45,130 nucleotides of DNA. Origin: Treponema sp. GTDB lineage: Bacteria > Spirochaetota > Spirochaetia > Treponematales > Breznakiellaceae. The position numbers and the translations under genes were made by a program. Shown here piece by piece: positions 17,801 to 25,942 of this stretch. Where the stretch lies: NCBI GenBank assembly GCA_009787795.1, contig WQSP01000002.1, forward strand, positions 1 to 45,130, in the 5' to 3' direction. The notes under the pieces were generated by a model, which did no database searches, was not told the origin of the DNA, and saw only the letters and a list, made by a program, of their open reading frames with translations. The first letter of the stretch is position 1. Every line of letters begins with the position of its first letter.

Positions 17801-19625
17801 ATATGAAAGAGGTTTCATGCGGCAAAGGAAGCGTTGTTTCGTATCCTTCCATTCCCGCAGCGCGGTAGAGACCTGTTGTATCCGCTTCAACTGCCGAGAA
17901 TCCCGCGCTTAAATGAGCATTGAAATTTTCAAATTTCCATGCGGCTTTTGCGCCAAGACCTACGGTTCCCGCGCTTCTTGAATCTTCCTGCGAAAACGAA
18001 TCGTCTGTCAGGTTCCATCTGACACCGAGCGCAGCTTGCGCGGTAAAATATTCCGCGCTGTTTTGATAAACCGCGCCAAGACCTGCCGCAATGCTTCCAA
18101 AACGCAATCCGTCGGTTTTTTTAAGATACGTTATGCGAATAGTTTCATTTTGACCTGCGGGGCTTTGGATTGACACTTCGCCCGACGACAAATTGTAATT
18201 GAAATTCGAATCCTGAATACCGCTTCGCCAAACCTGTATGGAACCGGGGATTGCATCGGTACCGATAAAATATCCGCTTGCGGAATTGAAATTTGCAAAC
18301 CTTAGCGCAATGTCTCCCGAAAATACGGATCCCGAAGGAACATAGATTTCAAACGCTTCGCCAGCCAACGGCCATCTGCTTTGCGGATCCCGTCTTGAAG
18401 CGCCGTTTCCAATCTTTGCAAGTTCAAATAACGCCCTGCCCCTTGTCTGCGTTAACGAAAGAACGTTATCCGCAAACAGGGAAGCGTCAATCTCCACAAG
18501 TTCAAAACCTTCGATTTCCCTGCCTGTAGAAAGTCTTATAAGGGACGCCCTTTCTGTCGAGCTGGAAGGCGCGTCATAAACATTACGCCGTTCAAACGGA
18601 GAAAAAGTTCCCGGTTGAAAAATTATCAAAACAGAATTGCCCGCGATTGTAAAATCCCAAGGGTTCTGCGAATCCGTTTCATAACACTGCGGATAATCCG
18701 CCAAATCGACATTCACATTTCCCGAATCAAACCAATCCTGAACATCGCGCAAAAACCCCGAGCCAGAATAGCTTCCCAAACCGATTTTATTCCCCGCATA
18801 GTGAACAGCAATCATTCCCGAAGGTCTTATGCTCATTTCCAAAAGACCATGCTCCCTTGAAAACGCGTATTCGCCTGAAGGCGCAATTCTCCATCGTCTT
18901 CCGTTTGATTCGGTTATTTCACCCCTTTCATCCTCGATATAAACCGTAATATCCGATTCGATGTTGGTGTCAGGCAAAACAAACGAAATGCCGTGAATTG
19001 CACCGGCAGGCGAAATGTCGGTGTATGTTCTTTCCCTGCTTCCCGTAAAAACACGCTCCTCCCTGGAAGCCGCATCGTATCTTAGCAACGCGTGAATGTT
19101 CAGTTTGTCCAAACCGAAGCGTCCGTAAAAACCGAATGAAGCAGGCGAATCTCCGCCAAGGTCCATGTACGGAAATGACGGAAAATCAAGCCCCGTGTTT
19201 CCGATTCCGGCATACTGAACGAACTCTCCCGGTTTTCCCCGGTATCCCGCCCTGTATGCATTTTGACTTGAATCGTCAAGGAAACTTGCCTCTACAAACC
19301 ATCTGTCGTTTATCCAAAGAGCCATTGTCAAATCGACTTCCTGTTTGAAAAGAAGGGGCGTGTCAGGCGATATGAAGCCCGTACCGACAGGAGATGCAAA
19401 AAACCCGAGGTTTCCCAAAAGCTCACCTTTCCACGAACCTGTCAAAAAAAGAACAACGTCGGAATCTCCAAGCGAATACCTCATGAATTCCCTTGGGTCT
19501 TCGTTTAGTATGCGACGGCGCAAATCGTTCATGTCGAGTTCGTGCGCAGGCTCGTCATCTGCAAAAATCGCATGATTGCAAATTACAATGAGGATGACTA
19601 TTAGAGCCTTACGCAGAACATGCAT
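14880..19625 (-). CDS. Very large secreted outer-membrane-type protein, C-terminal beta-barrel character
   Basis: From Met at 19625: MHVLRKALIVILIVICNHAIFADDEP signal peptide; jelly-roll-like modules (VFIDEIILEDPVMLY), long beta-rich C-terminus ending LGTSLRISF. ORF track start 19724 extends into the divergent gene. Confidence 0.75.
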   Translation of the reverse strand: MHVLRKALIVILIVICNHAIFADDEPAHELDMNDLRRRILNEDPREFMRYSLGDSDVVLFLTGSWKGELLGNLGFFASPVGTGFISPDTPLLFKQEVDLTMALWINDRWFVEASFLDDSSQNAYRAGYRGKPGEFVQYAGIGNTGLDFPSFPYMDLGGDSPASFGFYGRFGLDKLNIHALLRYDAASREERVFTGSRERTYTDISPAGAIHGISFVLPDTNIESDITVYIEDERGEITESNGRRWRIAPSGEYAFSREHGLLEMSIRPSGMIAVHYAGNKIGLGSYSGSGFLRDVQDWFDSGNVNVDLADYPQCYETDSQNPWDFTIAGNSVLIIFQPGTFSPFERRNVYDAPSSSTERASLIRLSTGREIEGFELVEIDASLFADNVLSLTQTRGRALFELAKIGNGASRRDPQSRWPLAGEAFEIYVPSGSVFSGDIALRFANFNSASGYFIGTDAIPGSIQVWRSGIQDSNFNYNLSSGEVSIQSPAGQNETIRITYLKKTDGLRFGSIAAGLGAVYQNSAEYFTAQAALGVRWNLTDDSFSQEDSRSAGTVGLGAKAAWKFENFNAHLSAGFSAVEADTTGLYRAAGMEGYETTLPLPHETSFISHPFNLADGMRLNAANRVDLVYRNYFNNNVLGSNLMTIEWNAPVVSGINRPYPVRDSQLGNAQALTAEISLSDGEWSGYQVPLGLNAEILSRASEIEIPFRLYDALPPGNFRIIVQIGSLGTGDFEISENSNLIWEKSLLPNETDANAFYFASGDYTVARFKINDEERRRLADAKYLRIAAVYNGTGSIFMRVILAPPVVRSSIFRAVAKENNEINPVTNLVTASETREIGANNLESAYPSIVNRLHPFENTQRVLEIRWQNMPPGASAGVDGRIREVPLGDYRELSFFARVPNTSNENAILSFIVLTGDASLSNPQLEAKIPIRAFTHNNPNMWKKVTVRYQGENASVFVDGFNEDIAPPVYRRVRANPDNERRTSYIAIFIDPLNQAQSLDAGSVFIDEIILEDPVMLYRANAGAFVNYSKPGVILSLGNISVLENFSISSAFESEANAQSGAQFSGSAISRTGAQVTLIGINVSGNLGFTAADDAFLWNADHEISKTMGAFYARETFFASPGTEEARHSFNIGFASDFHAKFDADALYELGRLRQRWNASTGFIPKNEHIPSFLVSGEALWTKQNRIEENENYGELWLRTFAPLVPDSGTGTDARRTISQVVITQRTKPVGAVLAFQGMTNFTGANNLTLSEYSLFLDVPVVFERTGVNFRAGRFFKKNVFFSGYDVTDDADKFFELVTDSFALWKVFPFYSLFSPDLETAMDEAIMNSPSANISQYTSFNDHFSVRINLPSMYNLASFFVPSRINFRIERILEQKLDTRADNLNIAGSLGFSSINMFGAMGNTPIFAFYQTDEFSHGIEAAVIIPKDATPVWRVQSSLNAGFRGFTGGVLGFANTFTIRTDGYWLESFVAGWEAPTKKSLLSVFYNWVSSLIDENQNWNGFTLFFNSSYEQLRKETLEIIFDKTQDDLRWSIILGHEETIRILGRMNFTTFIKLRYNENQYTDLIVFDIQLGTSLRISF

Positions 19626-19632
19626 CTTATGA

Positions 19633-19640
19633 TATAATAG
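19633..19640. promoter_or_regulatory. Overlapping divergent -10 elements (plus TATAAT 19633-19638; minus TATTAT 19639-19634)
   Basis: gatataatag in a short divergent region; minus strand also has TTGAAA at 19663-19658 with an 18-bp spacer. Confidence 0.55.
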
Positions 19641-19650
19641 CTTTAATTTC

Positions 19651-19938
19651 ATGGTTGTTTCAATGATACAGATAATATTCGAGGTTCCCGATTCCGTAAA
19701 CATAAAGGAAAAAAGACGCGTCATAAAGTCGATAATCGAAAAAATGAAACGGCGTTTCCAATTGAGCGCAGCCGAGGTTGATCTTCAGGATTCTCTTGCT
19801 TTCTGCCAAATAGGAGGGGCTCTTGTTTCAAACTCGCGCACATTCGGAGAGTCGGTTCTTCAAAAGGCGTTTGCCATGATAGAAAACGAAACATCTGTCC
19901 GCATTCAGGACATGAAAATACATTCGGAGGAATTTTAA
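19651..19938 (+). CDS. DUF503 family protein (YlxP-like)
   Basis: IIFEVPDSVNIKEKRRVIKSIIEKMKRRFQLSAAEVDLQDSLAFCQIGGALVSN matches the DUF503 pattern; alternative Met at 19663. Confidence 0.85.
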   Translation: MVVSMIQIIFEVPDSVNIKEKRRVIKSIIEKMKRRFQLSAAEVDLQDSLAFCQIGGALVSNSRTFGESVLQKAFAMIENETSVRIQDMKIHSEEF

Positions 19939-20579
19939 TGAAGATTCGGTTGGTTCTTTTGCCTGCAATTGCAATATTGCTTAATTCATGCCTTGGCGTT
20001 TCTTTGTCCATTCATCTTAACAGGGACGGCTCCGGAAGACTTGCAATGGAATACCGCATTTCGCGCACGCTTATGGAAATGGGACAGTTGGACGGCAATG
20101 AAGCGCAGGCAATTATTCCCGCAATGCGCGGCGAAATGGAAAGCCTGGCAGGCGGAGTTCCGGGCGCAAGGCTTGCGTCTTTTTCAAGCAGGGAAACCGC
20201 GCAGGATATTATCATCAGCGCAAACATCGAATTTGCAAATACGGATGCTCTTGCCGCCTTATTGACAACAAGCTCGGGCGAAAACATATCGATTTCCAAT
20301 AACGGCCAGTCGGGAAATATAATTATGACTGTTACAAACGAAAGTGAAGACTATGACGCAGACATGATGAAACTGATGAGAAGCGCTTTTGACGGTTACA
20401 ATTTTACAATCAGTTTGGATTCTTATGCGCCTTCTTCAGTTTCTGTTTCAAACAGGGAAGGAGCTTCGGTTTCTCCTTCGTCTGCGTCAATATCTCAGGG
20501 AAGAAGATCAGCATTTACAATGAGCATGCTGGAACTTTTGGAGCAGTCAAACGGCATAAGGTTGAATTTCAGCTGGTAG
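19938..20579 (+). CDS. Lipoprotein of unknown function
   Basis: MKIRLVLLPAIAILLNSCLGVSLSIHLNRDGSGRLAMEYRIS; lipobox LLNSC. Confidence 0.72.
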   Translation: MKIRLVLLPAIAILLNSCLGVSLSIHLNRDGSGRLAMEYRISRTLMEMGQLDGNEAQAIIPAMRGEMESLAGGVPGARLASFSSRETAQDIIISANIEFANTDALAALLTTSSGENISISNNGQSGNIIMTVTNESEDYDADMMKLMRSAFDGYNFTISLDSYAPSSVSVSNREGASVSPSSASISQGRRSAFTMSMLELLEQSNGIRLNFSW

Positions 20580-21237
20580 CGCCCAGCACTTCCCTGAATT
20601 CCAGAATCTTCCATCCCCTTTTTACAGCTTCTTTAAAAAGAATGCGATCGGGGTTTACCGCGACAGGATTGCCGCAATATTCCAAAAGCGGAATATCCGT
20701 GTACGAATCGGAATAAAAACTTGCATCTTTTGCCTTTACATTGTTTTTTTCCATCCATTCACAGGCGCCAATTTTCTTTTTATTTCCAAAAAAACTGAAA
20801 CCGTCCGTTTTCCCGGATGTTTTTCCGTCAATATATTCCATTTTTGTCGCAAGAGAACCTGTAATGTTAAAATGATTTTCCAACGGTTTTATGATAAAAT
20901 CAAAAGAGGATGTCGCAAATATGACCTTCTCGTTTTTTTTGATTGCTTCGTTGATAAGGGTTTCCATTCCCTTATAAATGTTTCTTTTAATGTATTTGTC
21001 AAAACAAATACCGGAAATTTCTTCCAGATCGCTTTTATCGATTCCCTTAAGCCTTAAAACGGCATTTTCTATAAAATCCATATCAGGGGTTGCCATTTTG
21101 TATTTTGCCAAATCGACAAGAAGATGGCTAACTTGCGAAAATTTTATTATTTTCCTTTTAAGGGCTACCTTGATAAAATATTCCGCTGTCGTTTTTCTTA
21201 CTATTGTTTTGTCCACGTCGAATAAATGTGTTTTCAT
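20569..21237 (-). CDS. HAD superfamily (IB/SerB-like) phosphatase
   Basis: HLFDVDKTIVRKTTAEYF (DxDxT), ...VIFATSSFDFIIKPL..., ...ASFYSDSYTDIPLLEYCGNPVAVNPD. Confidence 0.88.
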   Translation of the reverse strand: MKTHLFDVDKTIVRKTTAEYFIKVALKRKIIKFSQVSHLLVDLAKYKMATPDMDFIENAVLRLKGIDKSDLEEISGICFDKYIKRNIYKGMETLINEAIKKNEKVIFATSSFDFIIKPLENHFNITGSLATKMEYIDGKTSGKTDGFSFFGNKKKIGACEWMEKNNVKAKDASFYSDSYTDIPLLEYCGNPVAVNPDRILFKEAVKRGWKILEFREVLGATS

Positions 21238-21920
21238 ATAAATTCCAAATATTTATTTTCTTTTTTTGCCTGATCGGCATAAATGCCCCGCATGTCTTCA
21301 GGCAGTAAAACCGCAAGCTGTCCCATCACTTCACCCAAAATCATTTCGCGCTCTTCCTTGTTCGGCATTCCCCCGAATTTTATCCTGAAAGGACGGCCTG
21401 CCCTGAAATGAAATGGAGTGCGTTTGAATCTTTTTATGTTTTTCCAGACATTCTCCCCTCCGTGATGCGCAACGGGAAGAATCGGCACATTTGCTTCCAT
21501 TGCAAGCAGGACAATTCCCGCTTTTCCCCTGCCCAAGACGCCGTTTTTGCTTCGTGTGCCTTCCGGAGCCACGCACATGTGGTAGCCGTCATTTATCATT
21601 CCGCAAACATGTTTGAACGATTCGGTAAAAGCGCCTTTTCTGTCAATGGGAACCGCTTTGTACGTATTGAACAAAAAAGCGAACAGCGGATTTTTCCACG
21701 TTTCGGATTTTACAAGCCCTGAAACATGCAAAGGATAGCTGTGCGAAACCAAAATCGGCACTTCCAAAAAATTAATATGATTAAAAATCACGATAAGCGG
21801 TTTGTTTGCAGAAAGGGCTTTTACAAATTCACCGCAGTCAATTTTACAGATGGCGTTTAAAATTCCCTTTAAGAAAAAATTGACTGCCGCTTTCCTGAAA
21901 CCCATATCAAAAACCTGCAA
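21234..21920 (-). CDS. plsC: 1-acylglycerol-3-phosphate acyltransferase (PlsC family)
   Basis: VIFNHINFLEVPIL (motif I, Glu variant), VPIDRKGAF, CVAPEGTRSKNG (motif III). Confidence 0.85.
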   Translation of the reverse strand: MQVFDMGFRKAAVNFFLKGILNAICKIDCGEFVKALSANKPLIVIFNHINFLEVPILVSHSYPLHVSGLVKSETWKNPLFAFLFNTYKAVPIDRKGAFTESFKHVCGMINDGYHMCVAPEGTRSKNGVLGRGKAGIVLLAMEANVPILPVAHHGGENVWKNIKRFKRTPFHFRAGRPFRIKFGGMPNKEEREMILGEVMGQLAVLLPEDMRGIYADQAKKENKYLEFI

Positions 21921-22851
21921 ACCTTAATGCGCCCGGAATGCATTCAATTTCGAGTTCCTTGCCTTCGAAACATACCGTTTCTCCGTCGCAGTGAACCGCC
22001 ATTGAACCTTCCAGCGCCCTTAATTTGAATTTCAAGCCTCTTGACATAAATACGCCATCGCATTGGCTTTGGGTTCCTTTTGTATAATGAGAAAATATTT
22101 TTAACAAATACGATCTTTTTGCGGGATGTTTCACATAACAAATGTCCAAAAGACCGTCGTCCAGAATCGCATTCGGTCCCATATAGAAACTTCCTCCCAT
22201 TCGCCTTCCGTTTACAACGGAAACAAGAATTGCATGAAGGGTTTCTTCCCGATTGTCATATTTGATTTGAATCAGTGGAGACATTTCAAAACGCGCAAGC
22301 ATTTTAAGGGCTCCTATCATGTATGAAAAACCGCTTTTTATTTTCATTTTGGCGGCTTCAAATCCAACTTTTGTATCAAAACCGATTCCAACGCCGTTGA
22401 TAAAATATCTGCCGTCCGGGAAAAATCCTCCTTTCACAATACCTGCGTCAAGCGGACGGATATTGCCGTTTAGTATTATTTTTATGGCATCGTCGATATT
22501 CAAGGGAAGATTTGGCGTTGAGGAAAAATCGTTTCCCCTGCCTATCGGGAGCAATCCAAAAACAGGCGGCTTTGAAAATTTTTCCTTCCTGGAAAGAAGA
22601 CCGTTTACAACTTCGTTGCATGTTCCGTCTCCGCCCGCCGCAACTACAATGTCGTTTTCATCAATCGAAAGATTGCGAATCAATTCTATCGCATGACCGG
22701 GCGATTGCGTTTGTATTATTTGATATTTGCGTCCGCTTTCTTTTAGAATTTTATCAATTTTTGGGCACTGCTTTTTTGCTTTTCCCTTACCCGCAGTGGG
22801 ATTTAAGATAACCCAAATATTCCCCTGTTCCATTGGAACATTGTAACACAT
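21907..22851 (-). CDS. Diacylglycerol kinase / lipid kinase family protein (YegS/DgkB-like)
   Basis: WVILNPTAGKGKAKK...VAAGGDGTCNEVVNGLL...FGLLPIGRGNDFS...HCDGE. Start may be Met at 22833. Confidence 0.9.
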   Translation of the reverse strand: MCYNVPMEQGNIWVILNPTAGKGKAKKQCPKIDKILKESGRKYQIIQTQSPGHAIELIRNLSIDENDIVVAAGGDGTCNEVVNGLLSRKEKFSKPPVFGLLPIGRGNDFSSTPNLPLNIDDAIKIILNGNIRPLDAGIVKGGFFPDGRYFINGVGIGFDTKVGFEAAKMKIKSGFSYMIGALKMLARFEMSPLIQIKYDNREETLHAILVSVVNGRRMGGSFYMGPNAILDDGLLDICYVKHPAKRSYLLKIFSHYTKGTQSQCDGVFMSRGLKFKLRALEGSMAVHCDGETVCFEGKELEIECIPGALRFAGF

Positions 22852-22873
22852 TTATCGGAAAAAGTGGATTTTT

Positions 22874-24868
22874 TTAAGGGAAAATCTTTCTGTTTTTATT
22901 ATCCGGGATGCCCGTTTTTCTAAAAAAATACGTGTTTATCTGATCCCGCCATTCCTTTGCGTTAATTAACTGCATTTCAAAACGCGAAAGCACGGATTCA
23001 TACACTTCTTTTTGGAGCGAATCCTTAAGGCTTTTCCAGTCTTCCGCCATTTTAAAGGTTTCATCGTATCCTTCAAAATGAGTGTCGTAAATGTTTTGCA
23101 AAAGCGTATTTCCGTTTTTCATTTTAAAATCGTAGCGCAATCTGTGAAAGAACAATATCAGGTTCTCGGGGCATCTTGATGCGTCCCTAAAAATTGCCGC
23201 GTTTTCATTTGAATACTGCTCTGTATACCCTGTTCCCGAAGGCGTGCGATCTATGCCGATTGCATTTGCATCCGCCCTGTGATACGTTCCCCATCTTGAA
23301 AACTCGTAACCCTCGATATTCGGTCCGTAATGGGAATTGGGAGTTACCATAAAGCAAACGCCGAAGGGCGCATTGTATTTTTCGTATGCGGGATATGAAT
23401 TTAAAAGTATGTCTTCGATTTTTTTTGCGGTCTCCCCTTCTCCGAATGAAAGAGCGCACCATTCTTGCGCAATTTCCTTTGCGCTTAATTGCGGGTTCCA
23501 TGTCAATCTTCCGTAGCCGTAAAGATTTGCCTGCGCCAAAGTATGCCCTGTCCAATTGTTGTCAAGACCGACATTTACAACAGAGGCAAACCCTTCGATG
23601 TTTGACAATCCTTCCTTGTATTTTCCGATTAAATCCATAATGCGGAATTTTCTTTCCGTATTTTCATTGTTGACAATGTCAAACCTTGCAATATCCTGCC
23701 AAACATGCGGAAGGAAACACAAATCTATCTGATGCCCCGTATATTCCTGCGTTATCTGCAATTCCATTACATGACGCGTTTTTAAAAGAGCGCCGAAAAG
23801 AGGCGTTACAGGTTCCCTTACCTGAAAATCGTAAGGCCCGAATTTAATCTGAAGAATAACGTTTTCCAAAAATGCGCCGTCCAACGGCATAAAGTGATCG
23901 TATGCCGCCCTTGCGCGATCGAAACTATGATCACGCCAATCCTGCTGACAGTTGTAAACAAAGCAGCGCCAGACAATTTCGCCGCCAAAGGGTTTAACTG
24001 CTTTTGCAAGCATATTTGCCCCGTCTGCATGAGTTCTTTCATACTGAAACGGACCCGGTTCGCCTTCGGAATCTGCTTTTACAAGGAAACCTGCCAAGTC
24101 GGGGATATATTTATAAATAATCGAAGCTCTTTCTTTCCACCATGCAAAGACTCTTTCGTCCAGCGGATCTGCCGTTTCAAGCTTTCCTAGCGACCACGGC
24201 GCACCAAAATTAATGCTTATAAAAAGTCTAATGCCGTATCTTCTGAAAATTGCCGCCAATTTTGCGGCTTCCCTTAAATATTTTTCTGTAATCAACAATT
24301 TTGCGTTTGCCCTGACATTTACATTGTTAATGGAAAGCCTGTTGATTCCCGTGCTTGCCAAAAGACGCGCGTAATCTTCGATACGCTTGTTGTCAAAATC
24401 AAAATTGCCATCTTTGTAAAAAAGAGAGCCGCCTGCGTATCCGCGCTCTATTGTGCCGTCAAAATTGTCCCAGTGATTTATCATTCTTAGGGGAGACGCG
24501 GGCGTTTCGTTTATCTGAAGCCCGTGTGTTATTTTTCCCTGCGCAAGCAGAAAAAGAAAACGAAACACGCCGTATAAAAGACCGTTGTCGTCTGCCGCGC
24601 AAATTAAAATCTGGTTTTCCGTTATGCTTATGGAAAAGCTTTCCGGTTTTAAATACGAATCAAATTCAAGAAAGACACCCGAATTTTTCAAGTCCGCCTT
24701 TTTTTGCACTTTTGGAACAAATCCCAAAAGACGATTAATTCCGCTTGAAAGTTCCCTTACGGCAGTTGCGCACACTTCGCCGCCTTTTTGTGCATATATG
24801 ACTTCGGGAACCTTGATTTTCGCAGTTACTTTTCTTTCCTGCAGCCAGCAGTCGTATTCTTTTAACAT
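22874..24868 (-). CDS. aguA: Alpha-glucuronidase, GH67
   Basis: MLKEYDCWLQ..., GLLYGVFRFLFLLAQGK, NHWDNFDGTIERGYAGGSLF, ARLLASTGINRLSINNVN, ADSEGEPGPFQY, VWRCFVYN; length 664 aa. Confidence 0.92.
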   Translation of the reverse strand: MLKEYDCWLQERKVTAKIKVPEVIYAQKGGEVCATAVRELSSGINRLLGFVPKVQKKADLKNSGVFLEFDSYLKPESFSISITENQILICAADDNGLLYGVFRFLFLLAQGKITHGLQINETPASPLRMINHWDNFDGTIERGYAGGSLFYKDGNFDFDNKRIEDYARLLASTGINRLSINNVNVRANAKLLITEKYLREAAKLAAIFRRYGIRLFISINFGAPWSLGKLETADPLDERVFAWWKERASIIYKYIPDLAGFLVKADSEGEPGPFQYERTHADGANMLAKAVKPFGGEIVWRCFVYNCQQDWRDHSFDRARAAYDHFMPLDGAFLENVILQIKFGPYDFQVREPVTPLFGALLKTRHVMELQITQEYTGHQIDLCFLPHVWQDIARFDIVNNENTERKFRIMDLIGKYKEGLSNIEGFASVVNVGLDNNWTGHTLAQANLYGYGRLTWNPQLSAKEIAQEWCALSFGEGETAKKIEDILLNSYPAYEKYNAPFGVCFMVTPNSHYGPNIEGYEFSRWGTYHRADANAIGIDRTPSGTGYTEQYSNENAAIFRDASRCPENLILFFHRLRYDFKMKNGNTLLQNIYDTHFEGYDETFKMAEDWKSLKDSLQKEVYESVLSRFEMQLINAKEWRDQINTYFFRKTGIPDNKNRKIFP

Positions 24869-24877
24869 AATTAAAAC

Positions 24878-25942
24878 CTAACCTTTCTTTTTAATCGCTT
24901 CCCACAAACCCTGCAAGTAACTGAGTCCTATTGCCCTGTCATAAAGACCGTAACCGGGAACAGAAACCTCTCCCCATATTTGCCTTCCGTGATCCGGGCG
25001 CAAAGGACCGTCAAAACCGATGTCGTATAACGCTTTCATTATTTCGTACATGTCCAAAGAGCCGTCGCTTGACAAATGCGCGGATTCTTCAAAATCGCCC
25101 GGTGCATTGTGTTTAACGTTTCTTACATGCGCAAAGGAAATGCGTCCTTTTAAATTTCTTATAATGTCAGGGATATCGTTGTCGGGGTTTGTTCCAAGGC
25201 TTCCCGAGCATAATGTAACGCCGTTATACGGACTGTCGACAAGTTTTACAAGCCTTAACAAATCTTTTTTGTTTTTCATGATTCTTGGAAGACCAAAAAC
25301 TGACCATCCGGGATCATCAGGGTGCATGCCCATTTTTATTCCGTATTTTTCGCATGCGGGAATTACCGCCTTTAAAAAATATTCCAGATTTTTAAAAAGG
25401 GATTCTTCGTCAATATCATGATACATTTTAAAAAGTTCTTTTATGCGCGCCATTCGCTCAGGTTCCCATCCGGGAAGAAGGCATCCACCGGCTTTTTCCT
25501 GCATTACTTCAAACATATTGTCGGGGTTTATTTTTTCTATAAGTTTGTGATCATAAGACATGACAGTAGCGCCGTCGGGACGCATTTTTGCAAGGTCGGA
25601 TCTTGTCCAGTCGAAAACCGCCATAAAATTATAGCAGACAAGATTGATTCCCGCTTCATGAATTATTTTTAATGTATCGATATATCTTTCGATATGCATG
25701 TCGCGTTCGCTTGAACCTGTCTTGATTGAATCGTGGACATTTACGCTTTCAATTCCCGCAATGCTCAAACCTTCGTCTTCCACGATTTTTTTAAGCACAA
25801 AAACCTCTTCTTTTTTCCATTCTTCGCCCGGCTGTTTTCCGTACAAAGTTGTAATTACCCCGTTAATGCCGGGTACCTGACGTATTTTATCGAGAGTAAC
25901 AGGATCGTAGCCGGGTCCAAACCAGCGCATTGTCATTTTCAT
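24878..25942 (-). CDS. uxuA: Mannonate dehydratase UxuA
   Basis: MTMRWFGPGYDPVTLDKIRQVPGINGVITTLY..., CYNFMAVFDWTRSDL, KMGMHPDDPGWSVFGLPRI, LCSGSLGTNPDND, RPDHGRQIWGE. Confidence 0.95.
   Translation of the reverse strand: MKMTMRWFGPGYDPVTLDKIRQVPGINGVITTLYGKQPGEEWKKEEVFVLKKIVEDEGLSIAGIESVNVHDSIKTGSSERDMHIERYIDTLKIIHEAGINLVCYNFMAVFDWTRSDLAKMRPDGATVMSYDHKLIEKINPDNMFEVMQEKAGGCLLPGWEPERMARIKELFKMYHDIDEESLFKNLEYFLKAVIPACEKYGIKMGMHPDDPGWSVFGLPRIMKNKKDLLRLVKLVDSPYNGVTLCSGSLGTNPDNDIPDIIRNLKGRISFAHVRNVKHNAPGDFEESAHLSSDGSLDMYEIMKALYDIGFDGPLRPDHGRQIWGEVSVPGYGLYDRAIGLSYLQGLWEAIKKKG

Noticed and set aside
14315-19575. Multiple plus- and minus-strand ORFs antisense to or overlapping the TPR lipoprotein and the 1.6-kaa protein
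   Set aside because: No domain character; consistent with codon-bias shadow ORFs.
20569-20584. GCTGG-TAGCGC-CCAGC mini-hairpin at the convergent overlap
   Set aside because: Only 5 bp of stem and no T-tract; likely fortuitous.
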